In this document: in pieces, positions 1-6,834 of the stretch
Position numbering within the stretch: the stretch's first letter is position 1
Layout: each line of letters starts with the position of its first letter
Assembly: GCA_039714155.1 (NCBI GenBank)
Contig: JBDLJX010000075.1
Coordinates: 1 to 12,539 of the forward strand
Length of the DNA: 12,539 nucleotides
Direction of reading: 5' to 3'
Origin: SZUA-186 sp039714155
GTDB lineage: Bacteria > Pseudomonadota > Gammaproteobacteria > UBA9214
Made by a program: the position numbers and the translations under genes
The notes under the pieces: model-generated
The model's database searches: none
What the model was told of the DNA's origin: nothing
What the model saw: only the letters and a program-made list of their open reading frames with translations

Positions 1-247
1 TAGACAAGAACACATGCGTCCAGATCGATGGGTTCATCGAACGGCAAGTTTGAGGTCGAACTCGGACCTTCCTTGTAAAGCACTTTAAATAGGAAAACGC
101 GACGGTTCCATCTTATCTCACTTCCCTGTCGCGGTCTGAGCCACGCGCGCGGACCCCGAAATTGGGGCCGGGGACACGCCGGGAACGTCCGGGAGCGGGC
201 CACTCTGGGGCGGAGGAGGGCGTCCTTGCCACACCCGGGGTTGATAC
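1..247. other. Left flank beyond the integrase; possible element end
   Basis: No convincing gene is visible. Short open frames run in from the left edge and stop within about 90 bases, so the tail of a truncated host gene is possible but was not recognised. The part from about 150 to 240 is very GC-rich and holds several short inverted repeats, such as CCCC-GAAATT-GGGG. This is where an attachment site next to the integrase would be expected, but no tRNA 3' end and no convincing direct repeat with the far side of the primase gene (3600-4160) was found by eye. Confidence 0.3.
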
Positions 248-1429
248 CTAGGCGGTCTTTTTCATCGCCTCCTTGATGATGTCCGCCGCGCAGCTTGATG
301 CACTTTGCAGGGTGGCCGTCGACAGATGTGAATACCTCTCTGTCACCTTGCTTGTCGAGTGACCCAATATCTGCTGCACCTCGTAAAGCGTCCTGCCGCT
401 ATTCACGAGCATGGATGCATGTTGGTGCCTGAGGTCGTGACTGCGGACGTGCTCCAGATCGGCCGCGTTGCGCAGTCGATTCCACACCTTCTGAATGGTA
501 GTGTACGGCTTCCTTGTTTGCTTGTTGATGAACACGTACTCGAACTCGTCCTTGGTATCCAACTTTGACAGGACTTCAAGAGCGGCATCATTCAAAGGTA
601 CGGCCCGCACCTTACCCGATTTGGAGTTCGTGGCCGGGATGCGCCAGACACGGCGTTTGACATCAATCAGGGCCCATTTTGCGGTCAAGGCCTCGTTCAG
701 TCGTGCGCCGGTACTCAGCAGGAATAGGATTATGCTGCAGACTGAGCGATTCTTGTCCGTGTTCAAGACGGTCAGCAATCTTTGCAGCTGTTCATCATCC
801 ATGTATTTCTCGACGAGGTTCAATTCCCGGTACTGCTGTATGCTGCAAATTACGTTTGGCCCTTCGATGATTTCCCACTGGATGGCCAGGTTGAATGCTC
901 TCTTCAGGAGCTTGAGGTAGTGGTTACAGGTGGCGGGTGCCAATCCTTCAGCATGCAAGGCTGAGTGGAACAGCTGCACTTCCCGGCGTCTGATCTGGTT
1001 GAGTCGTTTGTTACCGAACGCCGTTTTCAGACGTAGCCGGTAATACTCCTCGTCCTTGGCGGCGGTACGCTTGCGGGTGGCCACGTGGGGGAAGTATTGG
1101 TCCTCCATGAACTCGGTGAGCGTCGGAACGGCCTTCCTGGCGTTTTCCTCGGCCCTTGGGTCCGCGCCGAGCTGTATACGTGCTTTTTCTGCCTTGGCGC
1201 GCTGTCGGGCTTCATCAAGTGACATGTCAGGATAATGGCCCAGACGTAGATATTTCGTGGCTGACGCATTATTGCGGTATCGAATCCACCATGTCGATCT
1301 GTTGGGATTGGTACTGCGAACCTCAAGAATTAAACCCGGTAAATCACGGTCACAGTACTGTATGCACCGTTTGCCTTCCGGGCAGCGAAGTTTGCTGATA
1401 CCTTCTTGCGTTAATTTCATTACTGGCAT
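248..1429 (-). CDS. Tyrosine recombinase (phage/island-type integrase)
   Basis: This 393-residue protein is a site-specific tyrosine recombinase that would integrate and excise a mobile element. The N-terminus (about 1-95) resembles the DUF4102 arm-binding domain of island and P4-type integrases; a SAM-like core-binding domain follows (about 103-205), then the catalytic domain. All catalytic residues are visible: R243 (TGARLNEA), K273 in the beta-hairpin (SKSGK), H331 and R334 (HDLRH), H357 (LGHS) and nucleophile Y366 (ERYSHL). The frame stays open for 91 codons further upstream, but that stretch has no integrase character. ATG 1429 is preceded by GGAG at good spacing, so it is chosen. It lies 157 nt downstream of the primase gene on the same strand. 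The enzyme looks intact and probably active; the target site is unknown. Confidence 0.93.
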   Translation of the reverse strand: MPVMKLTQEGISKLRCPEGKRCIQYCDRDLPGLILEVRSTNPNRSTWWIRYRNNASATKYLRLGHYPDMSLDEARQRAKAEKARIQLGADPRAEENARKAVPTLTEFMEDQYFPHVATRKRTAAKDEEYYRLRLKTAFGNKRLNQIRRREVQLFHSALHAEGLAPATCNHYLKLLKRAFNLAIQWEIIEGPNVICSIQQYRELNLVEKYMDDEQLQRLLTVLNTDKNRSVCSIILFLLSTGARLNEALTAKWALIDVKRRVWRIPATNSKSGKVRAVPLNDAALEVLSKLDTKDEFEYVFINKQTRKPYTTIQKVWNRLRNAADLEHVRSHDLRHQHASMLVNSGRTLYEVQQILGHSTSKVTERYSHLSTATLQSASSCAADIIKEAMKKTA

Positions 1430-1502
1430 AATTAAATCTCCATATGTTGATGGGAAAAATGGTAATAAAAGGGTTGGAGCCTGCGGTGGCGGTAGAGCTG
1501 CA

Positions 1503-1527
1503 CGGGGGCAACACGATGCTGCCCCCG
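1503..1527 (-). repeat. Perfect 8-bp hairpin between primase and integrase genes
   Basis: CGGGGGCA (1503-1510) and TGCCCCCG (1520-1527) form a perfect 8-bp GC-rich stem with a 9-nt loop. On the minus strand it lies between the primase stop and the integrase start. No T-tract follows on either strand, so it is not a classical intrinsic terminator. It could stabilise or process a joint transcript, or be a protein-binding site. Confidence 0.5.
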
Positions 1528-1533
1528 CATACA

Positions 1534-1605
1534 GGGTGAAAACTTGAACAGCCTGAAATCCTGCACACTCTGGTGGCCACAGGTGCTCAGGCTTCAGAGT
1601 CCTCC
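1534..1605. repeat. Decayed copy of the 8-bp-unit hairpin element
   Basis: The left arm (1534-1563) reads GGG-TGAAAAC-TTGAACAGC-CTGAAATC-CTG, close to the left arms of the three good copies elsewhere in the window. The presumed right arm (about 1580-1600) is weak: CAGGTGCT-CAGGCTT-CAGAG. The arms are less complementary and the core differs. The right arm runs into the last codons of the primase gene. The left arm is well supported and the right arm is tentative. Confidence 0.45.
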
Positions 1606-3605
1606 ACGCGGTCAGGGCTCGTGCCGGGGTCCAGGAGGCTGAACACTTTTTTGCCACGCTCAGCCACCGCAAATGTCCACCTGTGCGCTGTCGGGTCAGC
1701 ACCGGTGTACTTCTCGATCACCTTGATGGCGGCCCGCTTGCTGCAGCCTATGCGGTCACTGACGGCGTCTCTCAGCCGCATTTTGGTGTTGACGCCTTCG
1801 TTGATGCAGGCAATCGTGGCATCGATGATGTCAGTGTCGGACTTGATCACCTCCACCTGCTTGACCGCGACCAGTTCCGACTCGTTCACCGGGCTGACTG
1901 ATGCCAGCAGTTCGTGATATGAGAGGCCATCCTCGATGCTGAAGCTGTACGACACACGATTGACGACGTTGCCGCGCCGCTTCCTGTTCTCGAACTCGAC
2001 AATCTTGGTGTGTGTCTTGTCATCGACGCTGACAGCATCTAAAACGTAGGCACAATCCGCGTCATCGATTATGTCCGTCGTCCCTGCATATATTGACTTA
2101 CCATCAATGCCTGGATTCTTGTTAACATGGGCAAGACCTATGACGGTTCCACCTTTTGCAATAAATCTGCGTATAACCTCACCCCATCGAGATGCCCGGC
2201 GCTTATCCATCAGGTCGGTGAACTTTTTCAGGGTGTCCAGAACAAGTACTTTCCCCCGTGCTTGATTTTTCCTGCAGAGTTCCTCGATATAATCAATGAA
2301 ATCGGCAACCTTAAATCCGCGATACCCATCGCACAGGACATGGAAGCCCATCTCCTCGGCGATCTTGAGTTTTTCCGTCAGTCCACGTTGAGTATCATCC
2401 AAATTGAAATAGAAAATATCTGACGCTTTGATCGAACCGCTCCTGATGGTCTCCACCAACAGATAAATAACAATGAGCGTCTTGCCCGTATTGTGCCTTG
2501 CATAAAGGACGGTCCAGTGGCCGAGTAAGGCGATAAATTCGAGAACATATACTTGATCAAGGGCTTCTGCTTCCAGTTCTGCGCTCGACCCGGTAAGCGA
2601 GAATTGCTCGAGCACTATGGAGTTGTTGACCCGTTTGCTCGATATGACTTCGCCTGTAAGCGCCCTGCCGTGCTTAGGCTCGATGGTTTCAAATTCACAC
2701 GGTTCAAAACCTTCACCTTGATTGTTGATGATATTCGAGACATCGGCACCGCCATCTTTTGCCATTTTTATGAGCGTGGCGATTGTCACCGGTGTTCCCG
2801 CGTAATTGCCGAAGGAGTCCCACTTAGCCCTGAGTTCTTTTTCACCGCTATATTTGGATCCTTTGCTACTCCAAGCGTTGGCGAGGACGAAGCCGTCGTC
2901 ACTTCCGCCTGTCTCGTGGAATATCGCCATCAATATATGTAACCAGTCGTCGTAACCGCAGTCCGGGTCGACATGCTCGAGCATTGCATTGATCCGGGCA
3001 GTTGCTTGATCCATATCGGCTGGTAGGGGCAGCGGGGAAGGTGTCTTCACCACCGTTAATCGAGGTGCATCCCGGCCGTTGTGTAGAAATACCCCATCGA
3101 TGAATTCCTGGCTGGCTTCTATAAGCTCGCTTGCATTCTCAGCCTCATCAATGTCCACCTCCTTGCCGGTGCTGGGCGGCAGCACGACCAAGGAACGCCC
3201 GGTCTTCACATCAATGCGTTCAGGGTATTCCTCGGTGCTGTGCGAATCTGTCCTGGCAAAGGTGCCTGATGCACGTTTGAAATAGTGGTGCAGTCCTTTG
3301 GCTGTGGAGACGGTAAAGTTAGGGGACAAGTCGAAAGTTTTCTCCAGCATAGCCAGTGCCGCGATGGATTGAGGACTATCGGCGTCCAGCACGATGACGT
3401 TATCACCGACGATGAAGCCTATTTCGTGGTCAGGATGTCGGTCCCAGTGAGCTTTGATTTTTCTCGTGGACAGGCCGTCAAGCCATGGATCCCATTTGAA
3501 GGGAGGTCGTTTCGTGCCGGGGATGATGGGGATAATCTGAAACCCAAATTCATGCCAATGTAGTGCCGCACTCTTGAAGCACGGCGTTGTATTTACTTGA
3601 GCCAT
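1587..3605 (-). CDS. Bifunctional primase-polymerase / RepA-like helicase
   Basis: This 672-residue replication protein probably primes and unwinds DNA for an integrated plasmid or satellite. The N-terminus (about 10-175) is an archaeo-eukaryotic-type Prim-Pol domain: catalytic DxD at D74/D76 (VLDAD), the GLHHYF histidine motif at 104-109, and a third acidic/basic motif near D132-K134. A PriCT-2-like region follows (about 200-283, GYDDWLHILMA). A RecA/RepA-like ATPase occupies about 350-555, with Walker A ARHNTGKT (369-376), Walker B VLVLD (453-457) and an LAHVNK sensor-like motif (491-496). The C-terminus (about 590-658) looks like a winged helix. ATG 3605 follows a GAGG SD at good spacing. 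Upstream is a strong promoter with an internal palindrome; downstream is the integrase. The last codons and stop overlap a decayed hairpin repeat. The domain calls are firm; the element type is inferred. Confidence 0.9.
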   Translation of the reverse strand: MAQVNTTPCFKSAALHWHEFGFQIIPIIPGTKRPPFKWDPWLDGLSTRKIKAHWDRHPDHEIGFIVGDNVIVLDADSPQSIAALAMLEKTFDLSPNFTVSTAKGLHHYFKRASGTFARTDSHSTEEYPERIDVKTGRSLVVLPPSTGKEVDIDEAENASELIEASQEFIDGVFLHNGRDAPRLTVVKTPSPLPLPADMDQATARINAMLEHVDPDCGYDDWLHILMAIFHETGGSDDGFVLANAWSSKGSKYSGEKELRAKWDSFGNYAGTPVTIATLIKMAKDGGADVSNIINNQGEGFEPCEFETIEPKHGRALTGEVISSKRVNNSIVLEQFSLTGSSAELEAEALDQVYVLEFIALLGHWTVLYARHNTGKTLIVIYLLVETIRSGSIKASDIFYFNLDDTQRGLTEKLKIAEEMGFHVLCDGYRGFKVADFIDYIEELCRKNQARGKVLVLDTLKKFTDLMDKRRASRWGEVIRRFIAKGGTVIGLAHVNKNPGIDGKSIYAGTTDIIDDADCAYVLDAVSVDDKTHTKIVEFENRKRRGNVVNRVSYSFSIEDGLSYHELLASVSPVNESELVAVKQVEVIKSDTDIIDATIACINEGVNTKMRLRDAVSDRIGCSKRAAIKVIEKYTGADPTAHRWTFAVAERGKKVFSLLDPGTSPDRVEDSEA

Positions 3606-3707
3606 AATTTTTCCTCTAAGCTCGAATTAATGTTGACGCACACGCGCAATGGCGCGGTACGCATCGTGGTCCGAGTTAGGAAACAGTTATAGGTACGGGT
3701 ATGTGTA

Positions 3708-3755
3708 ATTAGCTTGCTCTTTAAATCCCTACTCGGGGATAAAAAATAAGCTAAT
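3708..3755. promoter_or_regulatory. Nested inverted repeat in the primase leader
   Basis: ATTAGCTT (3708-3715) pairs with AAGCTAAT (3748-3755). The match extends outward by two of the next three bases. Inside it sits a second hairpin, ATCCC (about 3725-3729) with GGGAT (3736-3740). The structure lies in the presumed 5' leader of the primase gene, about 100-150 nt before its start. It could be an operator, an RNA switch or part of a replication origin. Confidence 0.4.
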
Positions 3756-3815
3756 CACCAGTGACATTGGGCGCTTGCTCTCGCAATCCGTGCAATTTAC
3801 ATAACAGGAGTACAT
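3729..3815 (-). CDS. Possible 28-aa Cys-rich leader peptide
   Basis: A short frame with ATG at 3815 encodes a peptide beginning MYSCYVNCTDC, with three cysteines at 4, 8 and 11, then a basic step and a hydrophobic tail. It starts about 25 nt after the predicted transcription start of the primase promoter. Its TAG stop lies inside the inner hairpin at 3725-3740. The SD is weak (GGCGG about six bases before the ATG). This may be a leader peptide, the remnant of a small zinc-binding protein, or chance. No family was recognised. Confidence 0.2.
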   Translation of the reverse strand: MYSCYVNCTDCESKRPMSLVISLFFIPE

Positions 3816-3820
3816 CCTGT
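3804..3820. promoter_or_regulatory. Operator-like palindrome ACAGGA-N5-TCCTGT
   Basis: A perfect 6-bp inverted repeat with a 5-nt spacer lies about 20-35 nt downstream of the predicted start of transcription for the primase gene. That is a common place for an autorepressor to bind. The protein that would bind it was not identified in the window. Confidence 0.35.
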
Positions 3821-3846
3821 ACCGCCTGCCTCAGTGAACACCTGTA

Positions 3847-3875
3847 TTTATAGTGCCGGATTTGGCCGGCGTCAA
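3847..3875 (-). promoter_or_regulatory. Sigma70-type promoter for the primase gene
   Basis: On the minus strand TTGACG (3870-3875) and TATAAA (3847-3852) are separated by exactly 17 bases. The spacer holds the inverted repeat GCCGG-N6-CCGGC (3855-3870), which overlaps the -35 box by one base, so a repressor bound there would block polymerase. The expected start is near 3840, leaving a leader of about 235 nt before the primase ATG at 3605. Confidence 0.6.
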
Positions 3876-4160
3876 GCGTAAAATATTATAAAAGAGTGCT
3901 CTTTGAACGGATTTTCCTAATAACGAACATTGGCAAGGGAAAAATAAATTTGCATGCCAATGAACATAAAACAAAGAACAGAAAATTTACCTCGTGAAAG
4001 GCCGTTAAATAGACATGCGGTTGCCTGGCTGTTAAATGCCTTTGCATAGGGAAAGTATTATTACCAACGTTAAAGTACTTCAGTAGGTACAAATAAATTG
4101 TCCTTCTGTGGGTGCAATTGTCGTCGATCATTGGATGCGCGGAGGGTGGCGATGGATGCA
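3876..4160. other. Gene-poor region upstream of the primase promoter
   Basis: Between the primase promoter and hairpin copy A the DNA is AT-rich and holds no convincing gene. A short inverted repeat, AAAGAG-TG-CTCTTT, is present at about 3892-3905. The opposite end of an integrative element could lie here, but no direct repeat matching the left flank was seen. Confidence 0.3.
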
Positions 4161-4169
4161 GCCGGGTGC

Positions 4170-4249
4170 GGGCGAAAACCTGAAAACCTGAAATCCTGTC
4201 GAGCTGGGCCGGTGGTGATGGTGTCAGGATGTCAGTTTTTCAGTTTCCC
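4170..4249. repeat. 8-bp-unit hairpin element, copy A
   Basis: After GGG the left arm is CGAAAAC-CTGAAAAC-CTGAAATC-CTG. A GC-rich core follows (TCGAGCTGGGCCGG and onward). The right arm is CAGGATGT-CAGTTTTT-CAGTTT, ending in CCC. The arms are imperfect inverted repeats, each about three 8-bp units long; over the best 19 bases 17 match. GC-rich flanks (4161-4169 and 4250-4262) may extend the stem. It lies beyond the terminator of the HMA-like gene. Confidence 0.75.
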
Positions 4250-4424
4250 GGCCCCGGGTCGGCGCAGTGAAAATCTGGCACTGGCCCACAGGCCGCCCGC
4301 TATCAGACCACCTCAGGGAACTTCCGGAGTGGTCCCCAAAGCCGACGTTCGCGGGGCCTATGGAGTGGGGCGTCGGTGTTGTCGGCTACGGGGAAGAACG
4401 GCCAAAGCTTGCCGTTCCCGGAAA

Positions 4425-4449
4425 GAAAAAGGCGACCAGAAGGCCGCCT
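4425..4449 (-). terminator. Intrinsic terminator of the HMA-like gene
   Basis: On the minus strand the sequence at 4449-4430 folds into an 8-bp stem (seven Watson-Crick pairs and one G-T) closed by a TTCT tetraloop, followed at once by TTTTT (4430-4426). It begins 25 nt after the stop codon of the gene ending at 4475. Confidence 0.8.
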
Positions 4450-4474
4450 AAGACACGCATCAAATAAAGATTAA

Positions 4475-4741
4475 TTACACAGGCCCGATCAAACGGGCAC
4501 TAATATTCTGCAAGGCGACATTTTTGAGGACATCCTGCGAGGAAAACACATCCCTTTCATATCTCACCAACATCAGGTGGAAATGCAATGGGCAGAATTC
4601 AGCCCCCGTGATTCCGCTGGTATTTTCCAGTGCGGATACCAAATGACTGCGCTGATCTTCATCAAGTTCTTCGGTAACATGCACGACGATTTCAACGGCT
4701 TTCTTGGCTTCATTGCTTATCGGTTGAATGACTTGATCCAT
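4475..4741 (-). CDS. Small HMA-like ferredoxin-fold protein
   Basis: This 88-residue soluble protein was not assigned a known function. Its predicted order beta-alpha-beta-beta-alpha-beta (VEIVVHVT, a helix about 24-43, AEFCPL and FHLMLVRY strands, a helix about 66-80, then ARLIGPV) is that of heavy-metal-associated (HMA) domains. The usual CxxC metal site is absent: the only cysteine is in EFCPLHFH, where Cys and two His lie close together. ATG 4741 follows a near-perfect SD (AGGAGGTG), suggesting strong translation. A terminator lies right behind it and no neighbour shares its strand closely, so it is probably a single-gene unit. Metal binding is possible but unproved; the fold call is by pattern only. 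Confidence 0.8.
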   Translation of the reverse strand: MDQVIQPISNEAKKAVEIVVHVTEELDEDQRSHLVSALENTSGITGAEFCPLHFHLMLVRYERDVFSSQDVLKNVALQNISARLIGPV

Positions 4742-5159
4742 TACACACCTCCTGTCAATTGAGTTTCCGAATCCTTAATCAGGCCAGATAGATCTCCCGG
4801 TCACTGGCCACATGCCGAAAGATAGCAGAGAAATATCATATTTAGAATGTGAATAATTACTATTCAGTACATCAACATATAACGATGTTGTAACACTTGA
4901 GATAATGAAAAAAAATGGAAGGGAATGTTTTATCAAGGTGGCACAGCCCCTGGCGCCACGAACTCTAAATAGAAGAGCAATGTTACAGATTTACTACAGT
5001 GCCACTTGCAATGTCTCGTTAAATGAAAACCTGCCGTTTGACACACTCTGTGTCCACGTTTGTTGCTGACTGGCGAACGGAGATTACCGGCCACAATACG
5101 ACATTCAGCACCATGAAAAACGGTGACTAACGAATGAACGCAGCGCCAGGGGACATTTA
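4742..5159. other. Intergenic region, no convincing gene
   Basis: The region holds the upstream sequence of the HMA-like gene and the downstream side of the 48-aa membrane gene. It is AT-rich from 4830 to 4930. A 54-codon plus-strand frame (4905-5069) has no proper SD and no family resemblance, so it is not called. A short inverted repeat, CAACAT-N6-ATGTTG, lies near 4873-4890. No clear promoter hexamers were found. Confidence 0.4.
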
Positions 5160-5306
5160 CTAACCAGCCTCTAATATCATCGAAAAAAAGTAAGTCCAGA
5201 ACACCACCCAGAACACCAAGCCTGCGCCGATCAACATCATCGCGAATATATCTCTAGCTTTTTCGAACACGTACAACACGGCTGCACCCTCGGTAGTTGA
5301 TTCCAT
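5160..5306 (-). CDS. 48-aa single-span membrane protein
   Basis: This very short gene encodes an N-terminal soluble stretch (VLYVFEKARD), one hydrophobic segment (about 20-44, rich in Phe and Trp, ending YFFSMIL) and a short tail, LEAG. The clean amphipathic-then-hydrophobic pattern and in-frame stop make it look like a true small membrane protein. ATG 5306 has no good SD; GTG at codon 10 (5279) is preceded by GAGGG at seven bases and may be the real start, giving 39 residues. The function is unknown. Its lone span and small size suit a subunit or regulator of a membrane complex, but nothing nearby names the partner. Confidence 0.6.
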   Translation of the reverse strand: MESTTEGAAVLYVFEKARDIFAMMLIGAGLVFWVVFWTYFFSMILEAG

Positions 5307-5393
5307 TAAATGGTGTCGGCTAGATGTCTAAGAAATTTAGGTGAAACCGGTCTGCTACTGGCTATGCCGGGAGAAGGTGCAGGCAGGGACCAC

Positions 5394-5420
5394 CTGAAAA
5401 GATAGCCTTTGCCTTTTCAG
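5394..5420. repeat. CTGAAAAG/CTTTTCAG inverted repeat
   Basis: CTGAAAAG (5394-5401) and CTTTTCAG (5413-5420) form a perfect 8-bp inverted repeat with an 11-nt spacer. It uses the same CTGAAA unit as the larger hairpin family and may be a one-unit relative, or a coincidence. No T-tract follows. Confidence 0.35.
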
Positions 5421-5517
5421 TAATCCGACCAGGGCTGGAGGTGGAGCAGTCAGGGAGGGGCGCGGCTTAAATGACTACTGTCGGCCGCTTCCGGTCATTC
5501 GCCATATTACGGGCGGG

Positions 5518-5649
5518 ATGCACGGGCAGATCAAGTTGGGGATTAACGCTCCCGGCGATGTAAAGATTCTGAGTTCCGAGTTGCTGGCAGCAGATGGGAT
5601 GAGGCCGGTAGAAATTCCGGTCGGTCAGGGTTCATCTGATGGGGATTAA
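5518..5649 (+). pseudogene. csrA: 3' half of a CsrA-family regulator gene
   Basis: The frame encodes GQIKLGINAPGDVKILSSEL, which matches the central and C-terminal part of CsrA/RsmA (consensus-like vRlGInAPkdV.ihR.El). CsrA is a small RNA-binding protein that controls translation. Only 43 residues follow the first possible ATG. The frame is open back to 5398 without another start and without the expected N-terminal MLxLTRxxGE strand. The ATG has no SD at correct spacing. A C-terminal tail (RPVEIPVGQG) extends past the core. The conserved arginine after V.I is replaced by serine (LSSEL). This looks like a broken or truncated copy; an unusual short CsrA-like peptide is the alternative. Confidence 0.55.
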
Positions 5650-5658
5650 GTCCCGTTG

Positions 5659-5672
5659 ATACGGGGCCCTTC
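5659..5672. terminator. Weak hairpin between convergent genes
   Basis: CCCGT-TGAT-ACGGG gives a 5-bp stem between the csrA-like fragment and the outer-membrane protein gene, which converge here. The following bases on the plus strand are GCCCTTCTTC, not a real T-tract, so termination is doubtful. Confidence 0.25.
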
Positions 5673-5707
5673 TTCAGCTCCAGGTTTCCGATGTTCCATC
5701 GCGTAGT

Positions 5708-6472
5708 TCAGAAATGTACGTAGGCCCCCAGGTAGGGGCCGCCGAATTCGACGTCAGCATAGGAGTCGTCGAAGTTATCGAGATCCAGTTTCAGCTTGCG
5801 ATAGCCGGCTTCGATGCCCAAAAACCAAGGACTGTCATAGGTGGCTCGGACAGTGAAATCGTAAAAGTTGCTACCATCGTACCCGATATAGGCGCCATTG
5901 GCGCTGACGCCCACGCCGGTTAGGGGGAGGTCGATGCCCACGCCCGCATAGAGCATGGGTACTAAGCCGGATACATCGGCCGTATCGGAACCGGATATGG
6001 CGCCAGTAATGGTTGCATCTATATCGATGTACTTGGCATTAATACCAATGTCCAGGTTGGCCGCATTATCGAGAATGCGCCAGTACAGGGCTACATCGAT
6101 CTGGTCGAGTTGCACTTCACTACGCACATCTTCGTTGATCGTAAAGTCGATATCACCCCAGGTAAAGTCCTTGGACAAGCTGCCATTGGCATCGCTATCG
6201 ATATTGGTGCTGACCACTTTGACGTTTGGAATCAGCGGTGCCGGGTGCTCGAAAATAGCGTAGAACGTTGTCAGTGTATCGTCGTCGTAACCGAGGTCGT
6301 CGTTTACGTCGATATCATCGGCTGAGCTCTTGCTCTTGTAGCGGGCCGTGCCGCTGATATCAAAATCCCAGTAGTTGGCGCCAATCCAGACGCCAAGTGT
6401 GTCTGCGCCGGCCGCCGTGGTAGCCAACGCCATTGGCAGTGCCAGCGACAGTGCGAGCATTCGTTTTTCCAT
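5708..6472 (-). CDS. TIGR04219-family outer-membrane beta-barrel protein
   Basis: This 254-residue protein has a Sec signal peptide (MEKRMLALSLALPMALATTA, likely cut after AGA at 23) and a mature part of alternating polar and hydrophobic beta-strands ending in a terminal Phe, the usual mark for outer-membrane barrel assembly. Motifs such as TLGVWIGANYW near the N-terminus, DDLGYDDD, FEHPAPLIPNVKV and a WRILDNAANLDIGI stretch match the TIGR04219 family of small barrels of unknown role. Full length is present. ATG 6472 is preceded by AGAGG at good spacing. It appears to be a single-gene unit. Asp-rich loops (about 50-66) would face outside or bind cations; this is inference. The function within the envelope is unknown. 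Confidence 0.88.
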   Translation of the reverse strand: MEKRMLALSLALPMALATTAAGADTLGVWIGANYWDFDISGTARYKSKSSADDIDVNDDLGYDDDTLTTFYAIFEHPAPLIPNVKVVSTNIDSDANGSLSKDFTWGDIDFTINEDVRSEVQLDQIDVALYWRILDNAANLDIGINAKYIDIDATITGAISGSDTADVSGLVPMLYAGVGIDLPLTGVGVSANGAYIGYDGSNFYDFTVRATYDSPWFLGIEAGYRKLKLDLDNFDDSYADVEFGGPYLGAYVHF

Positions 6473-6593
6473 TACATTTCCCTCTGGGGATTGGCATCAA
6501 TACTGGCCGCTCTGGAAGAGTGGACCCCGGCATAGTATAGGGTGGACAATCAGCCTTCGTTGAGGATCTGTTCACAATTATCAGTAATAGCAG

Positions 6594-6608
6594 ACGAACA
6601 TTGTTCGT
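6594..6608. promoter_or_regulatory. Operator-like palindrome ACGAACA-T-TGTTCGT
   Basis: A perfect 7-bp inverted repeat around one central base lies about 120 bases upstream of the outer-membrane protein start and about 55 bases beyond its possible -10 box. The shape suits a TetR- or LacI-type dimer. It is not a match to the Gram-positive LexA box, which has four central bases between GAAC and GTTC; here there are three. Confidence 0.35.
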
Positions 6609-6834
6609 AAGCAATTACGCATAGCTGAACCAGTCACAGGACAGATTTCAGAAATTGCTCCACAGCATAGTTTTTGGCACTTGGCGCAATTTAGTGCCGA
6701 CTACATGAATTATTTTACCGAACTTCCTTCTGAAACATTGAAGCTTCAACAAAAAGACAGGACGCAGGGATCAAATATTGGCGAATCTTGTATGACCTTT
6801 ATGGAGCACTTTATAACAATTAACCAGAATCCCT

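Noticed and set aside
1..247. tRNA gene as integration target
   Set aside because: No cloverleaf, T-loop or CCA-end pattern could be found next to the integrase.
1430..1702. 91-codon N-terminal extension of the integrase frame
   Set aside because: The extension overlaps the primase 3' end, has no integrase character, and a good SD precedes the internal ATG at 1429.
3886..4131. 81-codon minus-strand frame upstream of the primase promoter
   Set aside because: Weak start, no family likeness and a composition typical of AT-rich intergenic DNA.
4267..4467. 66-codon plus-strand frame starting VKIWHWPTGRP
   Set aside because: No SD, and its 3' end overlaps the minus-strand terminator of the HMA-like gene. 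The N-terminal part looks protein-like, so a decayed gene cannot be fully excluded.
4905..5069. 54-codon plus-strand frame
   Set aside because: No proper SD and no recognisable pattern; likely chance in AT-rich DNA.
6594..6608. LexA/SOS box
   Set aside because: GAAC and GTTC are three bases apart, not four, and the proteobacterial CTG-N10-CAG form is absent.
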